Shown: positions 41,418 through 49,350 of the stretch, piece after piece
Layout of the letters: each line of letters starts with the position of its first letter
Position numbering within the stretch: the stretch's first letter is position 1
From: Spectribacter hydrogenoxidans
GTDB taxonomy: Bacteria; Pseudomonadota; Gammaproteobacteria; Nevskiales; Salinisphaeraceae
Direction of reading: 5' to 3'
Assembly (NCBI RefSeq): GCF_031846275.1
Contig: NZ_JAVRIB010000015.1
Location: forward strand, 1-64,000
DNA length: 64,000 bases
Notes under the pieces: generated by a model
Told to the model about the DNA's origin: nothing
The model's input: only the letters and a program-made list of their open reading frames with translations
The model's database searches: none
Translations under genes and position numbers: made by a program

Positions 41418-42008
41418 TTACTGGCCGTCCTGTTGCGGACGCGGGATCAACTGGCCACAGGTCACCGGGCGGGTGGCTATGTATTGACCGCCTACGGTCA
41501 AGCCGTGCAACACGATATGCCTATTTTCCAGCGGCTGGAGCTGCGCCACGCTGGGGGTGTCGCCCTCACCTAGCTGGAAGGTCTGACGATAGGTCACGTT
41601 GCCGTTGTTATCGGCGGTGGGAAACGGCTCCAAAGCGAGAATGATCGGCCCGTAGGTTTCGCGGCCCTCGGCGACGCTGATCTGGTTGTCGTTTTCATCT
41701 CCACTGTTGCTGTCCTGGGCTAACGTGGGGCAAGTGGCGTTCTCGCTGGCGTTATCATTACCGTGGATATGCTGTGGGTGCGTCTGATTGGCTTCCAGAC
41801 CCTCGGCGGCGATGATGACCGTCAACTCATCGTTGCTCGAATCCAGAGCCACGAAAGCGCTGCCGGTGACGCCGGAATTATTCAGGCTATTCAGTCGAGC
41901 CTCGAAAGTATCTGGCGCGGCGCCTTGGGCGCCGGCGGCCGAGGCGGCGGCAAGCGCTACCAAGCCGATTACAGAGGTTACTACGTTGGGGAGGGACTCT
42001 AATCGCAT
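41418..42008 (-). CDS. Exported CHRD-domain protein
   Basis: This 196-aa protein has a signal peptide (VIGLVALAAASAAGAQ) and a CHRD domain (ARLNSLNNSGVTGSAFVAL, QHIHGNDNASENATCP, RHIVLHGLTVGGQYIATRPV). It is a paralogue of the next gene but lacks the C-terminal sorting signal. The two are 23 bp apart and form an operon. The ATG at 42008 is chosen for its ribosome site (TTGGAG) and the start of the signal peptide. Confidence 0.8.
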   Translation of the reverse strand: MRLESLPNVVTSVIGLVALAAASAAGAQGAAPDTFEARLNSLNNSGVTGSAFVALDSSNDELTVIIAAEGLEANQTHPQHIHGNDNASENATCPTLAQDSNSGDENDNQISVAEGRETYGPIILALEPFPTADNNGNVTYRQTFQLGEGDTPSVAQLQPLENRHIVLHGLTVGGQYIATRPVTCGQLIPRPQQDGQ

Positions 42009-42206
42009 AATAAACTCCAAGATGGGAGAACAAAGAGCAAAGCCCATGCCTTACTAAAGACTATAAATTTAAAATACGGCCTTAAATTGCTCATTAAGAG
42101 CTTATAAGCACAGAAACAATCGAATCAATAAGGGTATAACCTAGTTTTAATAGGGATAGCACGGACATGATATTCAAGCTAAGTCGGTTTCTTGGTACCC
42201 GATTCC

Positions 42207-42730
42207 TCAGGCCGCGTCCGCGCCGGTGTCGGAGGTGTACATGATCGAGATCAGGCCCATGAACAAGGCCAGGCCGGTCATCAGCATGGGCCGGATACGC
42301 TGGCCGGCGACCGCGATCATGCCCACGGCCACCGCCACCGCCACCGACAGCTTGTAGCCCAGAAACCACAGCAGCCAGATGCTGCCCACCAGCGAGAACG
42401 GGATGGTCAGCATCACGATCAGGGTTTCGGTGAACGAGGCCCGGTGCATGAACAGCATGAAGAAGATCAGGCCGAGGGTCAGCGGCACCAGTATTTGCAG
42501 CCGCGCCTTGGCCCGCTCGAAGCTCTTGAACTGGCCGGCCCAGGCGATGCGGTAGCCATCGGGCACATCCACACTGTCGGCCACCACTTGCTTGGCGCGT
42601 TCCACGTAGTCGGGTATGCCGAGCCCGTCGCCCACGTTCAGGCCATGTGGGCAGCGGCCCCGCGGTCGATATCGAAGTCCAGGAAATAGCCGCCGGTAGT
42701 GCGCTCGGCGAAAGTGCTGCGGGTAAACGG
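42207..42730 (-). pseudogene. Decayed cusA fragment with internal deletions
   Basis: The minus frame matches the C-terminal half of the intact CusA at 46090-49350, with LGIPDYVERAKQVVADSV and SIWLLWFLGYKLSVAVAV. At least two blocks are missing: HGLNVGD is joined straight to GLGIPDY, and GMIAVAG is joined to QRIRPMLMTG. The 3' end stops at TGADAA. The 5' part is out of frame. A remnant of an IS30 transposase follows on the opposite strand. It cannot make an active pump. Confidence 0.85.
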
Positions 42731-42875
42731 CACGGGCCTGTCGGCGTTCTCCCAGGACGATTTCGATGAGATCGCCTGGCTGCTTAATACCCGGCCGCGC
42801 AAATCGCCGAACTGGCGATGTCTGGCCGAATTGTTTACGCCCGATGAGACCGATTTCCAATGTCACTTTGAATGA
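42726..42875 (+). pseudogene. IS30-family transposase, C-terminal remnant
   Basis: The + strand encodes NGTGLSAFSQDDFDEIAWLL then NTRPRKSPNWRCLAELF and a stop. NxRPRKxxxWxxPxE after a short helix is the C-terminal end of IS30-family transposases. No catalytic part is present. It adjoins the cusA fragment directly, which dates one breakpoint of that deletion. Confidence 0.7.
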
Positions 42876-42984
42876 TTTATTGCACTTAGACCTTGAAGCC
42901 CGCCATTGCAGTATTTTTCAGAAGTGCAATTGCTTTGCCTATTTTGCGGTCTAATCAAGAGTATACGTGCACAGAGAAAGTTCC

Positions 42985-43491
42985 ATGAATAGACGAGCGG
43001 TTCTTACAGGTTTGGCTGCCATCGCAACGGTGCCTGTCGCCGGATATTTCGCATTTAGCAAGCGTAACTTGGGCGATACCAAGCAGATTACAGGTTCGGG
43101 CGTGACCCGAATCAATAAAACTGAGGCCGAATGGCGGGACATACTTAACCCGCAGGAGTTCGCGGTGTTGCGCGAAGGGGCGACCGAACGACCCAACAGC
43201 AGCGAATTGAACGCGGAAAAACGGCCCGGCACATTCGTTTGCGCCGGTTGCGATTTGCCGTTATTTAAAAGCGAATGGAAGTTTGGCTCCGGCACCGGAT
43301 GGCCGAGCTTTTACGACTATATCAAGGGCCATTTGGAAACCAGCGCCGACTATAAATTAGTCGTGCCGCGTACCGAGTATCACTGTGCCCGTTGCGGCGG
43401 CCACCAGGGCCATGTATTTGATGACGGGCCGCCACCGACCGGTGAACGCTGGCGTAACAATGGCGTGGCATTGAAGTTTGTGCTTGCCTGA
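42985..43491 (+). CDS. msrB: Exported methionine-R-sulfoxide reductase MsrB with a substituted catalytic Cys
   Basis: MsrB reduces methionine-R-sulfoxide in proteins. This 168-aa protein has a Tat-like signal (NRRAVLTGLAAIATVPVAG). It keeps the zinc Cys pairs (CAGCDLPL and CARCGGHQGH), FGSGTGWPSFYD and DDGPPPTGERW. The catalytic segment that normally reads G-E-R-Y-C-x-N-S/G reads GERWRNNGVALKF here, so the catalytic Cys is Arg (codon CGT; TGT would give Cys). If the base is right the enzyme should be inactive or have changed chemistry. The ATG at 42985 is preferred over an upstream GTG. Confidence 0.85.
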   Translation: MNRRAVLTGLAAIATVPVAGYFAFSKRNLGDTKQITGSGVTRINKTEAEWRDILNPQEFAVLREGATERPNSSELNAEKRPGTFVCAGCDLPLFKSEWKFGSGTGWPSFYDYIKGHLETSADYKLVVPRTEYHCARCGGHQGHVFDDGPPPTGERWRNNGVALKFVLA

Positions 43492-43529
43492 GCAGGGATA
43501 GTATGCGAAATACAGTGGCCGGATTTGTC

Positions 43530-43602
43530 CGGGCCATTGCCCACCACGCGACCGATGCTGCGCAACTTAATCGGCAGCGCCGGCAGCACGTGAGGCGTGA
43601 AG
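43530..43602 (-). pseudogene. dsbD fragment
   Basis: About 24 codons on the minus strand (DFTPHVLPALPIKLRSIGRV then VGNGP) match the start of the DsbD-like gene at 57978-59153 (NLTPCVLPALPIKLRSIGRV). The catalytic Cys is replaced by His. It lies between the first peroxiredoxin gene and msrB, mirroring the dsbD - ZIP - peroxiredoxin order further right, so it is a scar of a duplicated and shortened segment. Confidence 0.7.
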
Positions 43603-43604
43603 TC

Positions 43605-43638
43605 GGCCAGCCAGGGTGCTAGTGCACCCTGGCTGGCC
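43605..43638 (-). terminator. Long perfect hairpin after the first peroxiredoxin gene
   Basis: GGCCAGCCAGGGTGC and GCACCCTGGCTGGCC form a perfect 15-bp stem with a TAGT loop, starting 15 bases past the peroxiredoxin stop. There is no clear U-run. A near copy follows the second peroxiredoxin gene (60185-60214), so it was duplicated with it. It may terminate transcription or protect the 3' end. Confidence 0.6.
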
Positions 43639-43653
43639 GGTTGCCGCCGAAGT

Positions 43654-44289
43654 TTAACGATTCGGCTGCTTGGTCACCCGCAGATAGGGCTTCAAGGTCT
43701 TCCAGCCGTCCGGGAAGTGCTCTTTGGCCTCTTCGTCGGACAGGGACGGGACGATGATCACATCCTCGCCGTCTTTCCAGTTCACCGGGGTGGCTACCTT
43801 GTAGCCATCGGTGAGCTGGATGGAATCGATGACCCGCAGGATTTCGTCGAAATTGCGGCCGGCGCTCTTGGGGTAGGTCAGCGTCATGCGAATCTTCTTG
43901 TTCGCATCAATCACAAATACCGAGCGCACCGTCGAGGTGTCGCCTTCGCCGGGATGCAACATGTCGTAGGTTTCCGATACATGCCTGTTGGTATCGCCGA
44001 TAATCGGAAAGTTGACCGCGCAACCCTGGGTCTCGTCGATGTCGCCGACCCAGGCTTTGTGGTCCTCGACCGAGTCCACGGACACCGCAATCACCTTGCA
44101 GTTGCGCTTGGCGAACTGCTCTTTCAGCCTGGTGGTTTCGCCCAGCTCGGTGGTGCATACCGGCGTGAAGTCGGCCGGGTGCGAGAACAGCACGACCCAG
44201 CCGTCGCCGATCCAGTCGTGGAAGTTGATTGTGCCCTCGGTGGTTTCTGCTTCGAAATCCGGGGCGATATCGCCTAAACGTAAACTCAT
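43654..44289 (-). CDS. 1-Cys peroxiredoxin (Prx6-like), first copy
   Basis: This 211-aa peroxiredoxin has the catalytic site HPADFTPVCTTELG and the Prx6-type long C-terminal domain (VATPVNWKDGEDVIIVPSLS). It reduces hydrogen peroxide and organic peroxides, useful when copper generates oxidants. It differs from the second copy (60238-60873) at only five residues. It follows two small membrane-protein genes and a broken cueR on the same strand, and may be read from the MerR-type promoter at 45094-45125. Confidence 0.93.
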   Translation of the reverse strand: MSLRLGDIAPDFEAETTEGTINFHDWIGDGWVVLFSHPADFTPVCTTELGETTRLKEQFAKRNCKVIAVSVDSVEDHKAWVGDIDETQGCAVNFPIIGDTNRHVSETYDMLHPGEGDTSTVRSVFVIDANKKIRMTLTYPKSAGRNFDEILRVIDSIQLTDGYKVATPVNWKDGEDVIIVPSLSDEEAKEHFPDGWKTLKPYLRVTKQPNR

Positions 44290-44352
44290 GGTTGTTTCCT
44301 GGTTACGTGGGTGGGTGTGTGAAATTCCAAACGAAAGTGAGTTATGGGCGGT

Positions 44353-44592
44353 TTATTCGTCCGCGCCGTCGCCTTTGCTCCCGCGCATACACATGGCAAA
44401 CATCAGTAAGCAGCCAATCATGGCGAAGGCAAAGGTCAGCAAGTTGGCGGCGACCAGCCAATCCCAGCCCAGCGCGAGGCCGACGCCGATAAGCACGGCT
44501 ACGACCAGCCAGACGCGATTGCGGCCTAGCCAGCTTTGAGATTGAGTATCGACTGAACGTTTTAGTTGGGTGTCATGTGGTTCGTTAGACAT
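44353..44592 (-). CDS. Small membrane protein, 79 aa
   Basis: This protein has two predicted helices (VWLVVAVLIGVGLALGWDWL and LTFAFAMIGCLLMFAMCM) with a short polar tail (GSKGDGADE). Cys and Met residues in the second helix could bind copper. Similar small DUF2933-like proteins occur in copper islands. It sits between the other small membrane gene and the peroxiredoxin. Confidence 0.6.
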   Translation of the reverse strand: MSNEPHDTQLKRSVDTQSQSWLGRNRVWLVVAVLIGVGLALGWDWLVAANLLTFAFAMIGCLLMFAMCMRGSKGDGADE

Positions 44593-44605
44593 GGTTGGCA
44601 CTCCT

Positions 44606-44848
44606 TCACTTGCGCAAATACTTGATCAAGGAAAAGATGGCCAGCACCAGCACGACGAGAATCAGCAGGCCGAAAAGCATGCAGACGAGCATCATCGGGC
44701 CGCTCATCATCATGCCGCCGCCGTCCATCATGCCGTTTTGCATCATCTCGGATTGACTCATTTTGCCGGAGTCCGAAGACTCGGCGGCCCAGGTGAGGCC
44801 CGCGAACAGGCTGAACAGGGTGAACGTTATATTTTCGATCCATTTCAT
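44606..44848 (-). CDS. Small Met-rich membrane protein, 80 aa
   Basis: This protein has a cleavable signal-like start (ITFTLFSLFAGLTWAAE), a Met-rich segment (MSQSEMMQNGMMDGGGMMMS) and one C-terminal helix ending FSLIKYLRK. The Met cluster facing the periplasm is a likely Cu(I) site. Its last helix resembles that of the 44-aa protein at 31723-31857. It lies 35 bp after the broken cueR and shares a leader sequence copied at 45200. Confidence 0.65.
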   Translation of the reverse strand: MKWIENITFTLFSLFAGLTWAAESSDSGKMSQSEMMQNGMMDGGGMMMSGPMMLVCMLFGLLILVVLVLAIFSLIKYLRK

Positions 44849-44855
44849 GGTGTTA

Positions 44856-44881
44856 CTCCGTTGGGGAATTGAATATTGACT
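44856..44881. repeat. Duplicated leader sequence, copy 1
   Basis: CTCCGTT, two variable bases, then GG and ATTGAATATTGACT form a 26-bp block that recurs at 45200-45225 with 23 of 26 bases the same. Copy 1 includes the ribosome-site region of the 80-aa membrane protein gene. Confidence 0.6.
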
Positions 44882-44883
44882 GC

Positions 44884-45064
44884 CTAGCCCAGGTGTTTGG
44901 CCCGACGGATAAACCGCAGGCGGTCCGCGGCGTCCCGCGGGTAACGGCGGTAGCCGCTGGGTGCGCGCGGCGGCTCGGGCATGAGCCCGCGCCGCTCATA
45001 GAAGCGGATGGTTTCCACCCCCCGTGTCCGCATTTTTTGCCAGTTGTCCAATTGAATAGCTCAT
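44884..45064 (-). pseudogene. CueR-like MerR-family regulator, frameshifted and truncated
   Basis: The minus strand starts MSYSIGQLAKNADTG, then shifts frame at a C/G run and continues ETIRFYERRGLMPEPPRAPS and up to FIRRAKHLG, where it stops. This is the DNA-binding half of a relative of the CueR-like protein at 34575-34976. The sensing half is missing. Promoter and operator upstream look intact. Confidence 0.85.
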
Positions 45065-45093
45065 ATCGCAACTCGGTGTATGTATTTCCGGAA

Positions 45094-45125
45094 AGTATAG
45101 AGTCTGTAGTGTGGTACGGAGTCAA
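45094..45125 (-). promoter_or_regulatory. MerR-type promoter upstream of the broken cueR
   Basis: On the minus strand TTGACT is followed by CCGTACCACACTACAGACTC and TATACT; the 20-bp spacer (19 if the -10 is CTATAC) and dyad are those of MerR-family promoters. It would drive the broken cueR, the small membrane proteins and perhaps the first peroxiredoxin, now controlled by a regulator encoded elsewhere. Confidence 0.75.
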
Positions 45126-45408
45126 TAGCTGCCACAAACCGTCCGATCAGGGCCAGGATTCAATCTGCGGAGTGGACCGAAGTCGTTCATGTCCGGTTTC
45201 TCCGTTAAGGGATTGAATATTGACTATCGTGACGACTGTCAGGTGGCTCGACCGCCGTCAGTTAACGCCGCTGCGGTGTTTTTCCGGGCACGCCCTTGGG
45301 CCGGCTTTGTGCCGGTGAGGGCGAGCCTTGCCAGGTGGTCCGTGGCGATCCGTGTGACTGCTCTGCTCCTTTGTGATGCGTTGAAAAAGAGCGCGACATA
45401 TTTCGGCG
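45126..45408. other. Gene-free spacer with leader copy 2
   Basis: Between the MerR-type promoter and the end of msrA I see no convincing gene. The stretch contains the second copy of the 26-bp leader block at 45200-45225. The remaining sequence has only short shadow frames. Confidence 0.45.
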
Positions 45409-46077
45409 TCATTTCGGTCCCCAGAGCGCTTCCAGCCGGTCGGCCCGCCCGCAGGCGGTCTTATAAAAGTTGTAGCGCACCGGATTTTTTTGGTAATAGT
45501 TTTGGTGGTACTGCTCGGCCATGTAAAAGGGGCCGGCCTCGGTAATCTCGGTAACGATCGGTGACGGTGCGTCCGGGTCTTGTTGCAAGGCCTTTTTCGA
45601 AGCGGTGGCCTGTGCTTTCTGCGGGTCGTTCGTGTAGAAGATGCCGCTGCGGTACTGACTGCCGCGATCACAGAACTGGCCGCCGGCGTCGGTGGGGTCC
45701 ACATTGCGCCAGAACACGGTAAGCAGTTCGTCGTAACTGGACTTTTCCGGGTCGTAGAGCACTTCCACGGCTTCGGTGTGCCCGGTGTCGCCGGCCACGA
45801 CTTCCTTATAGGTCGGGTCGGCCAGTTGGCCGCCGATGAAACCGGAGGTGGTTTTCACCACCCCGGGCACCGGGTCGAAGGCTTCCTCCACGCACCAGAA
45901 GCAGCCGGCGGCGAACACGGCGGTGGCTAGGTCCTCCCGGTCCACGCCTGCCGGCAATTCTTCCGGACCCGAGCGGGTTTCGGTAGTGGCCGATTCGCCG
46001 CAGGCGGCCACCAGGGTCGTCAGCAGCAGGGCCACTGCCGCCAGCGCAGTGGTTTTTATCATTGGGTGTTTTGACAT
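45409..46077 (-). CDS. msrA: Exported methionine-S-sulfoxide reductase MsrA (lipoprotein)
   Basis: MsrA (222 aa) reduces methionine-S-sulfoxide. It has a lipoprotein signal (LLLTTLVAACGES), unusual for the mostly cytosolic family, so it acts in the periplasm. The catalytic site is AAGCFWCVEEAF; QFCDRGSQYRSGIFY and the C-terminal TACGRADRLEALWG give substrate binding and a likely resolving Cys. It follows cusA by 12 bp in the cus operon. Its natural clients may include the methionine-rich CusB encoded by the same transcript. Confidence 0.93.
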   Translation of the reverse strand: MSKHPMIKTTALAAVALLLTTLVAACGESATTETRSGPEELPAGVDREDLATAVFAAGCFWCVEEAFDPVPGVVKTTSGFIGGQLADPTYKEVVAGDTGHTEAVEVLYDPEKSSYDELLTVFWRNVDPTDAGGQFCDRGSQYRSGIFYTNDPQKAQATASKKALQQDPDAPSPIVTEITEAGPFYMAEQYHQNYYQKNPVRYNFYKTACGRADRLEALWGPK

Positions 46078-46089
46078 GGTTTACTCCTG

Positions 46090-49000
46090 TTAGTTAACCG
46101 ACGGCTGCGGCTGTTCGGGTGGCCGGTTTGGCTTGTGTTGCTCTTGGGTTTCGGTGCTCAAGTCTCGGCCACGCCAGAAGGCAAAGATGGCTGGAAAGAC
46201 AATCAGCACCATGAGCAGGGCCGTGCCCACGCCACCAAGCATGGGCGCCGCTACGCGCTTCATTACGTCCGCGCCGGTGCCGTGGGTGAGCATGATGGGC
46301 ACCAGGCCCATGAACAGGGCCAAGCCAGTCATCAGTTTGGGTCGCAGGCGCTTGGCCGCGCCGTCGACGATCGCTTCGGTCAGGTCGCTGCGATTACGCA
46401 TTCGGCCATCGGCACTGTATTGACGCCAGGCGATGTCGAGATACAGCATCATCAAGAGGCCCAGCTCCACCGCCAGGCCGGCGACGGCGATGATGCCGAC
46501 CGCCACGGCTACGGACAATTTGTATTGCAGAAACCACAGCAGCCAGATCGCCCCGATCAGGGAAAACGGCAGGGCCAGCATGACGACCAGCGTTTCCACC
46601 AGCGATTTGCGGTGGAAATAGAGCATGAAGAAGATCAGGAATACCGTAAGCGGCACCAGGATGGATAATCTTTCCTTGGCGCGTTCGTAGCTCTCGAACT
46701 GGCCGGCCCAGGCGATGCGGTAGCCGTCCGGCACGTCTACCTTTTCGGCTACAACCTGCTTGGCCCGTTCTACATAATTCGGAATACCAAGACCGTCGCC
46801 GACGTCTACGAACACGAACCCGACTAATTGTCCGTCCTCATTTCGGATCATGGGTGGGCCGGTGCGAAAGTTCAGATCGGCCACCTGGGTGATGGGGATT
46901 TGTGCCCCGCTGGCCGAGGTAACAAACGTGCGCTCCAGCGCCTCCACGCTGCTGCGGTAGTCGCGGTTGTAGCGCACCAGGATGTCGTAGCGCTCGCGGC
47001 CCTCGACGGTTTGCGACACCGCCTTGCCGCCAATCGCGGCGACGATCACGTCCTGCACGTCGCCTACGTTCAGCCCGTGCCGGGCGGCCGCGGCGCGGTC
47101 GATATCGAAGTCCAGGAAATAGCCGCCGGTGGTGCGCTCGGCGAAGGCGCTGCGGGTGAAGCGCGCGGTGCGCGTATCCGCCTGCAGGGCCTGCTCGATA
47201 TCCGTGGCGGTTGATTCGATGACCGACAGATCCGGGCCAAACACCTTGATGCCCAGCGACGAGCGGATGCCGGTGGCCAGCATCTGCGTGCGGGTCTGGA
47301 TCGGCATCCACCAGATGTTGGGCATGCCGGGGAAGCGCATCTGCTCGTCCATCTCCGCGACCAGCTTGTCCCAGGTCATGCCCTCGCGCCACTGGCTTTT
47401 CGGCTTGAGCTGGACGTTGATTTCCATCATGGACAGCGGTGCGGGATCGGTGGCGCTGGTCGAGCGCCCGGCCTTGCCGAACACGCGCTCGACCTCCGGG
47501 AACTTCATCAGCTCGCGGTCCATGGTTTGCAGGGTCTGCTGGGCCTCGGCAATGGACATGCCGGGCAGGGCGGTGGGCATGTAGAGAATGCTGCCCTCGT
47601 TGAGCGGTGGCATGAATTCGCTGCCCAGGCGCTGGAAGGGAAACACAGTGGACACCAGCGCCAGTGCCGCTACGCCGACCACCGCCCAGCGCCAGCGCAC
47701 GGTGAACCGGACGACCGGTGCGTAGCCGTCGACCAGTTTCCGGTTCAGCCAGCTTTTGTCGCCGCGGATTTTGCCGCGGATCATCAATACCGCCAGCGCC
47801 GGGACCAGTGTTACCGATAAAAGCGCGGCAAAGAACATGGCATAGGTCTTGGTGAAGGCCAGCGGTTTGAACAGCCGGCCCTCGCTGCCTTCCAGCGCGA
47901 ATACGGGCAGAAAGGACACCGCGATGATCAGCAGGGCAAAGAAGATCGATGGCCCGACTTCCTGCATCGCGTCGATAATGACCGCCGTGCGCTTCGGTTT
48001 GGATTCGCGCTCGCTATTATCCGCCTCCCAGACGTTTAACCGCCTGTGCACGTTCTCAATAATTGCAATTGCCGCATCCACCATGGCGCCGATGGCCACC
48101 GCAATACCGCCCAGCGACATGATGTTGGCGGTCAGTCCCTGGTAGTACATGGGGATAAAGGCCAGCAGGATGGCGATGGGCAGGGTGATGATGGCCACCA
48201 GCGCCGAGCGCAAATGCAGCAGGAACACGATGATCACCAGCGAGACGATAATCATCTCCTCGGTGAGCGTGACTTTCAGCGTGTTTATGGCGCGCTCGAT
48301 CAGCCCCGAGCGGTCATAGACCGGCACGATTTCCACACCGTCGGGCAGGCTGGCCTTGGCCTCGTCCAGCCGGCGCTTGACCCGCTTGATCACGTCCAGC
48401 GCGTTCTCGCCGTAACGCATGACGACAATGCCGCCCACGGTCAGGCCCTCTCCATTCAGCTCGGCGGCGCCGCGTTGTAAGGCCGGGCCGAGGCTGACGT
48501 TGGCCACATCCGATACGCGAATCGGCACGCCATTGTCATTGGTGCCTAGCACCACCTTTTCCAGATCCGCGGTGGATTTCACGTAGCCGCGCCCGCGGAT
48601 GAACTGTTCGTGGCCGGAGACCTCCAGCACCCGGCCGCCGACGTCGTTGTTGGAGCGGCGGACCGACTCGATGACTTTTTGCAGCGGAATGTCGTAGGAC
48701 GCCAGCCGATTGGGATCGACGTTGATCTGGTATTCCTTTTCATAGCCGCCGACCGAGGCGACCTCGGCCACACCGTCCACCGATTCCAGCGCGTATTTCA
48801 GGTTGAAATCCTGGATGCTGCGTAAATCGGCGAGGCTGTTGTTGCCTGATTTGTCGACCAGCGCGTACTGATAAACCCAGCCCACGCCGGTGGCGTCCGG
48901 TCCGAGGGTGGGCGACACGCCTTCGGGTAAATCCTGGGATGCGGAATTCAGGTACTCCAGCACCCGCGAGCGCGCCCAGTAGATATCCGTGTTGTCCTCG

Positions 49001-49350
49001 AAAATGACGTAAACGAAGGACAAGCCGAGGAAGGACTGACCGCGCACGTACTTCACCTTGGGCGCGGCCAGCAATGTGGTGGTCAGCGGGTAGGTGATCT
49101 GGTCTTCGACCAGGTCGGGGCTGCGCCCCGGCCAGTCGGTGAGGATGATGACCTGCACGTCCGACAGGTCGGGGATGGCGTCCAGCGGCGCATTCACCAG
49201 CGAGCGGTAGCCCCAGAAGCTGGCGACCGCCACCACCAGCAGCGTTAGCAGCCAGTTGCGGGCGGAAAAGGCGATCAGACCGGCCAACGGGCCGGTGCGA
49301 TAGTCGCCGTGCTGATCTTCGGGTGGCGGGATCTTGTTGTGGTCTACCAT
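46090..49350 (-). CDS. cusA: Copper/silver RND efflux pump CusA
   Basis: CusA (1086 aa) is the inner-membrane proton-driven RND pump that expels Cu(I)/Ag(I). It has the heavy-metal RND helix-4 motif AIGAMVDAAIAIIENVHRRL, the monovalent-metal type. Two of the three methionines of the E. coli Cu(I) site seem conserved (PLSMMEI, TQMLATG), but the third, in RYGM of E. coli, reads RHGL. The gene overlaps the cusB stop by 7 bp. The cytosolic C-terminal tail is Gln/Pro-rich. Confidence 0.94.
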   Translation of the reverse strand: MVDHNKIPPPEDQHGDYRTGPLAGLIAFSARNWLLTLLVVAVASFWGYRSLVNAPLDAIPDLSDVQVIILTDWPGRSPDLVEDQITYPLTTTLLAAPKVKYVRGQSFLGLSFVYVIFEDNTDIYWARSRVLEYLNSASQDLPEGVSPTLGPDATGVGWVYQYALVDKSGNNSLADLRSIQDFNLKYALESVDGVAEVASVGGYEKEYQINVDPNRLASYDIPLQKVIESVRRSNNDVGGRVLEVSGHEQFIRGRGYVKSTADLEKVVLGTNDNGVPIRVSDVANVSLGPALQRGAAELNGEGLTVGGIVVMRYGENALDVIKRVKRRLDEAKASLPDGVEIVPVYDRSGLIERAINTLKVTLTEEMIIVSLVIIVFLLHLRSALVAIITLPIAILLAFIPMYYQGLTANIMSLGGIAVAIGAMVDAAIAIIENVHRRLNVWEADNSERESKPKRTAVIIDAMQEVGPSIFFALLIIAVSFLPVFALEGSEGRLFKPLAFTKTYAMFFAALLSVTLVPALAVLMIRGKIRGDKSWLNRKLVDGYAPVVRFTVRWRWAVVGVAALALVSTVFPFQRLGSEFMPPLNEGSILYMPTALPGMSIAEAQQTLQTMDRELMKFPEVERVFGKAGRSTSATDPAPLSMMEINVQLKPKSQWREGMTWDKLVAEMDEQMRFPGMPNIWWMPIQTRTQMLATGIRSSLGIKVFGPDLSVIESTATDIEQALQADTRTARFTRSAFAERTTGGYFLDFDIDRAAAARHGLNVGDVQDVIVAAIGGKAVSQTVEGRERYDILVRYNRDYRSSVEALERTFVTSASGAQIPITQVADLNFRTGPPMIRNEDGQLVGFVFVDVGDGLGIPNYVERAKQVVAEKVDVPDGYRIAWAGQFESYERAKERLSILVPLTVFLIFFMLYFHRKSLVETLVVMLALPFSLIGAIWLLWFLQYKLSVAVAVGIIAVAGLAVELGLLMMLYLDIAWRQYSADGRMRNRSDLTEAIVDGAAKRLRPKLMTGLALFMGLVPIMLTHGTGADVMKRVAAPMLGGVGTALLMVLIVFPAIFAFWRGRDLSTETQEQHKPNRPPEQPQPSVN

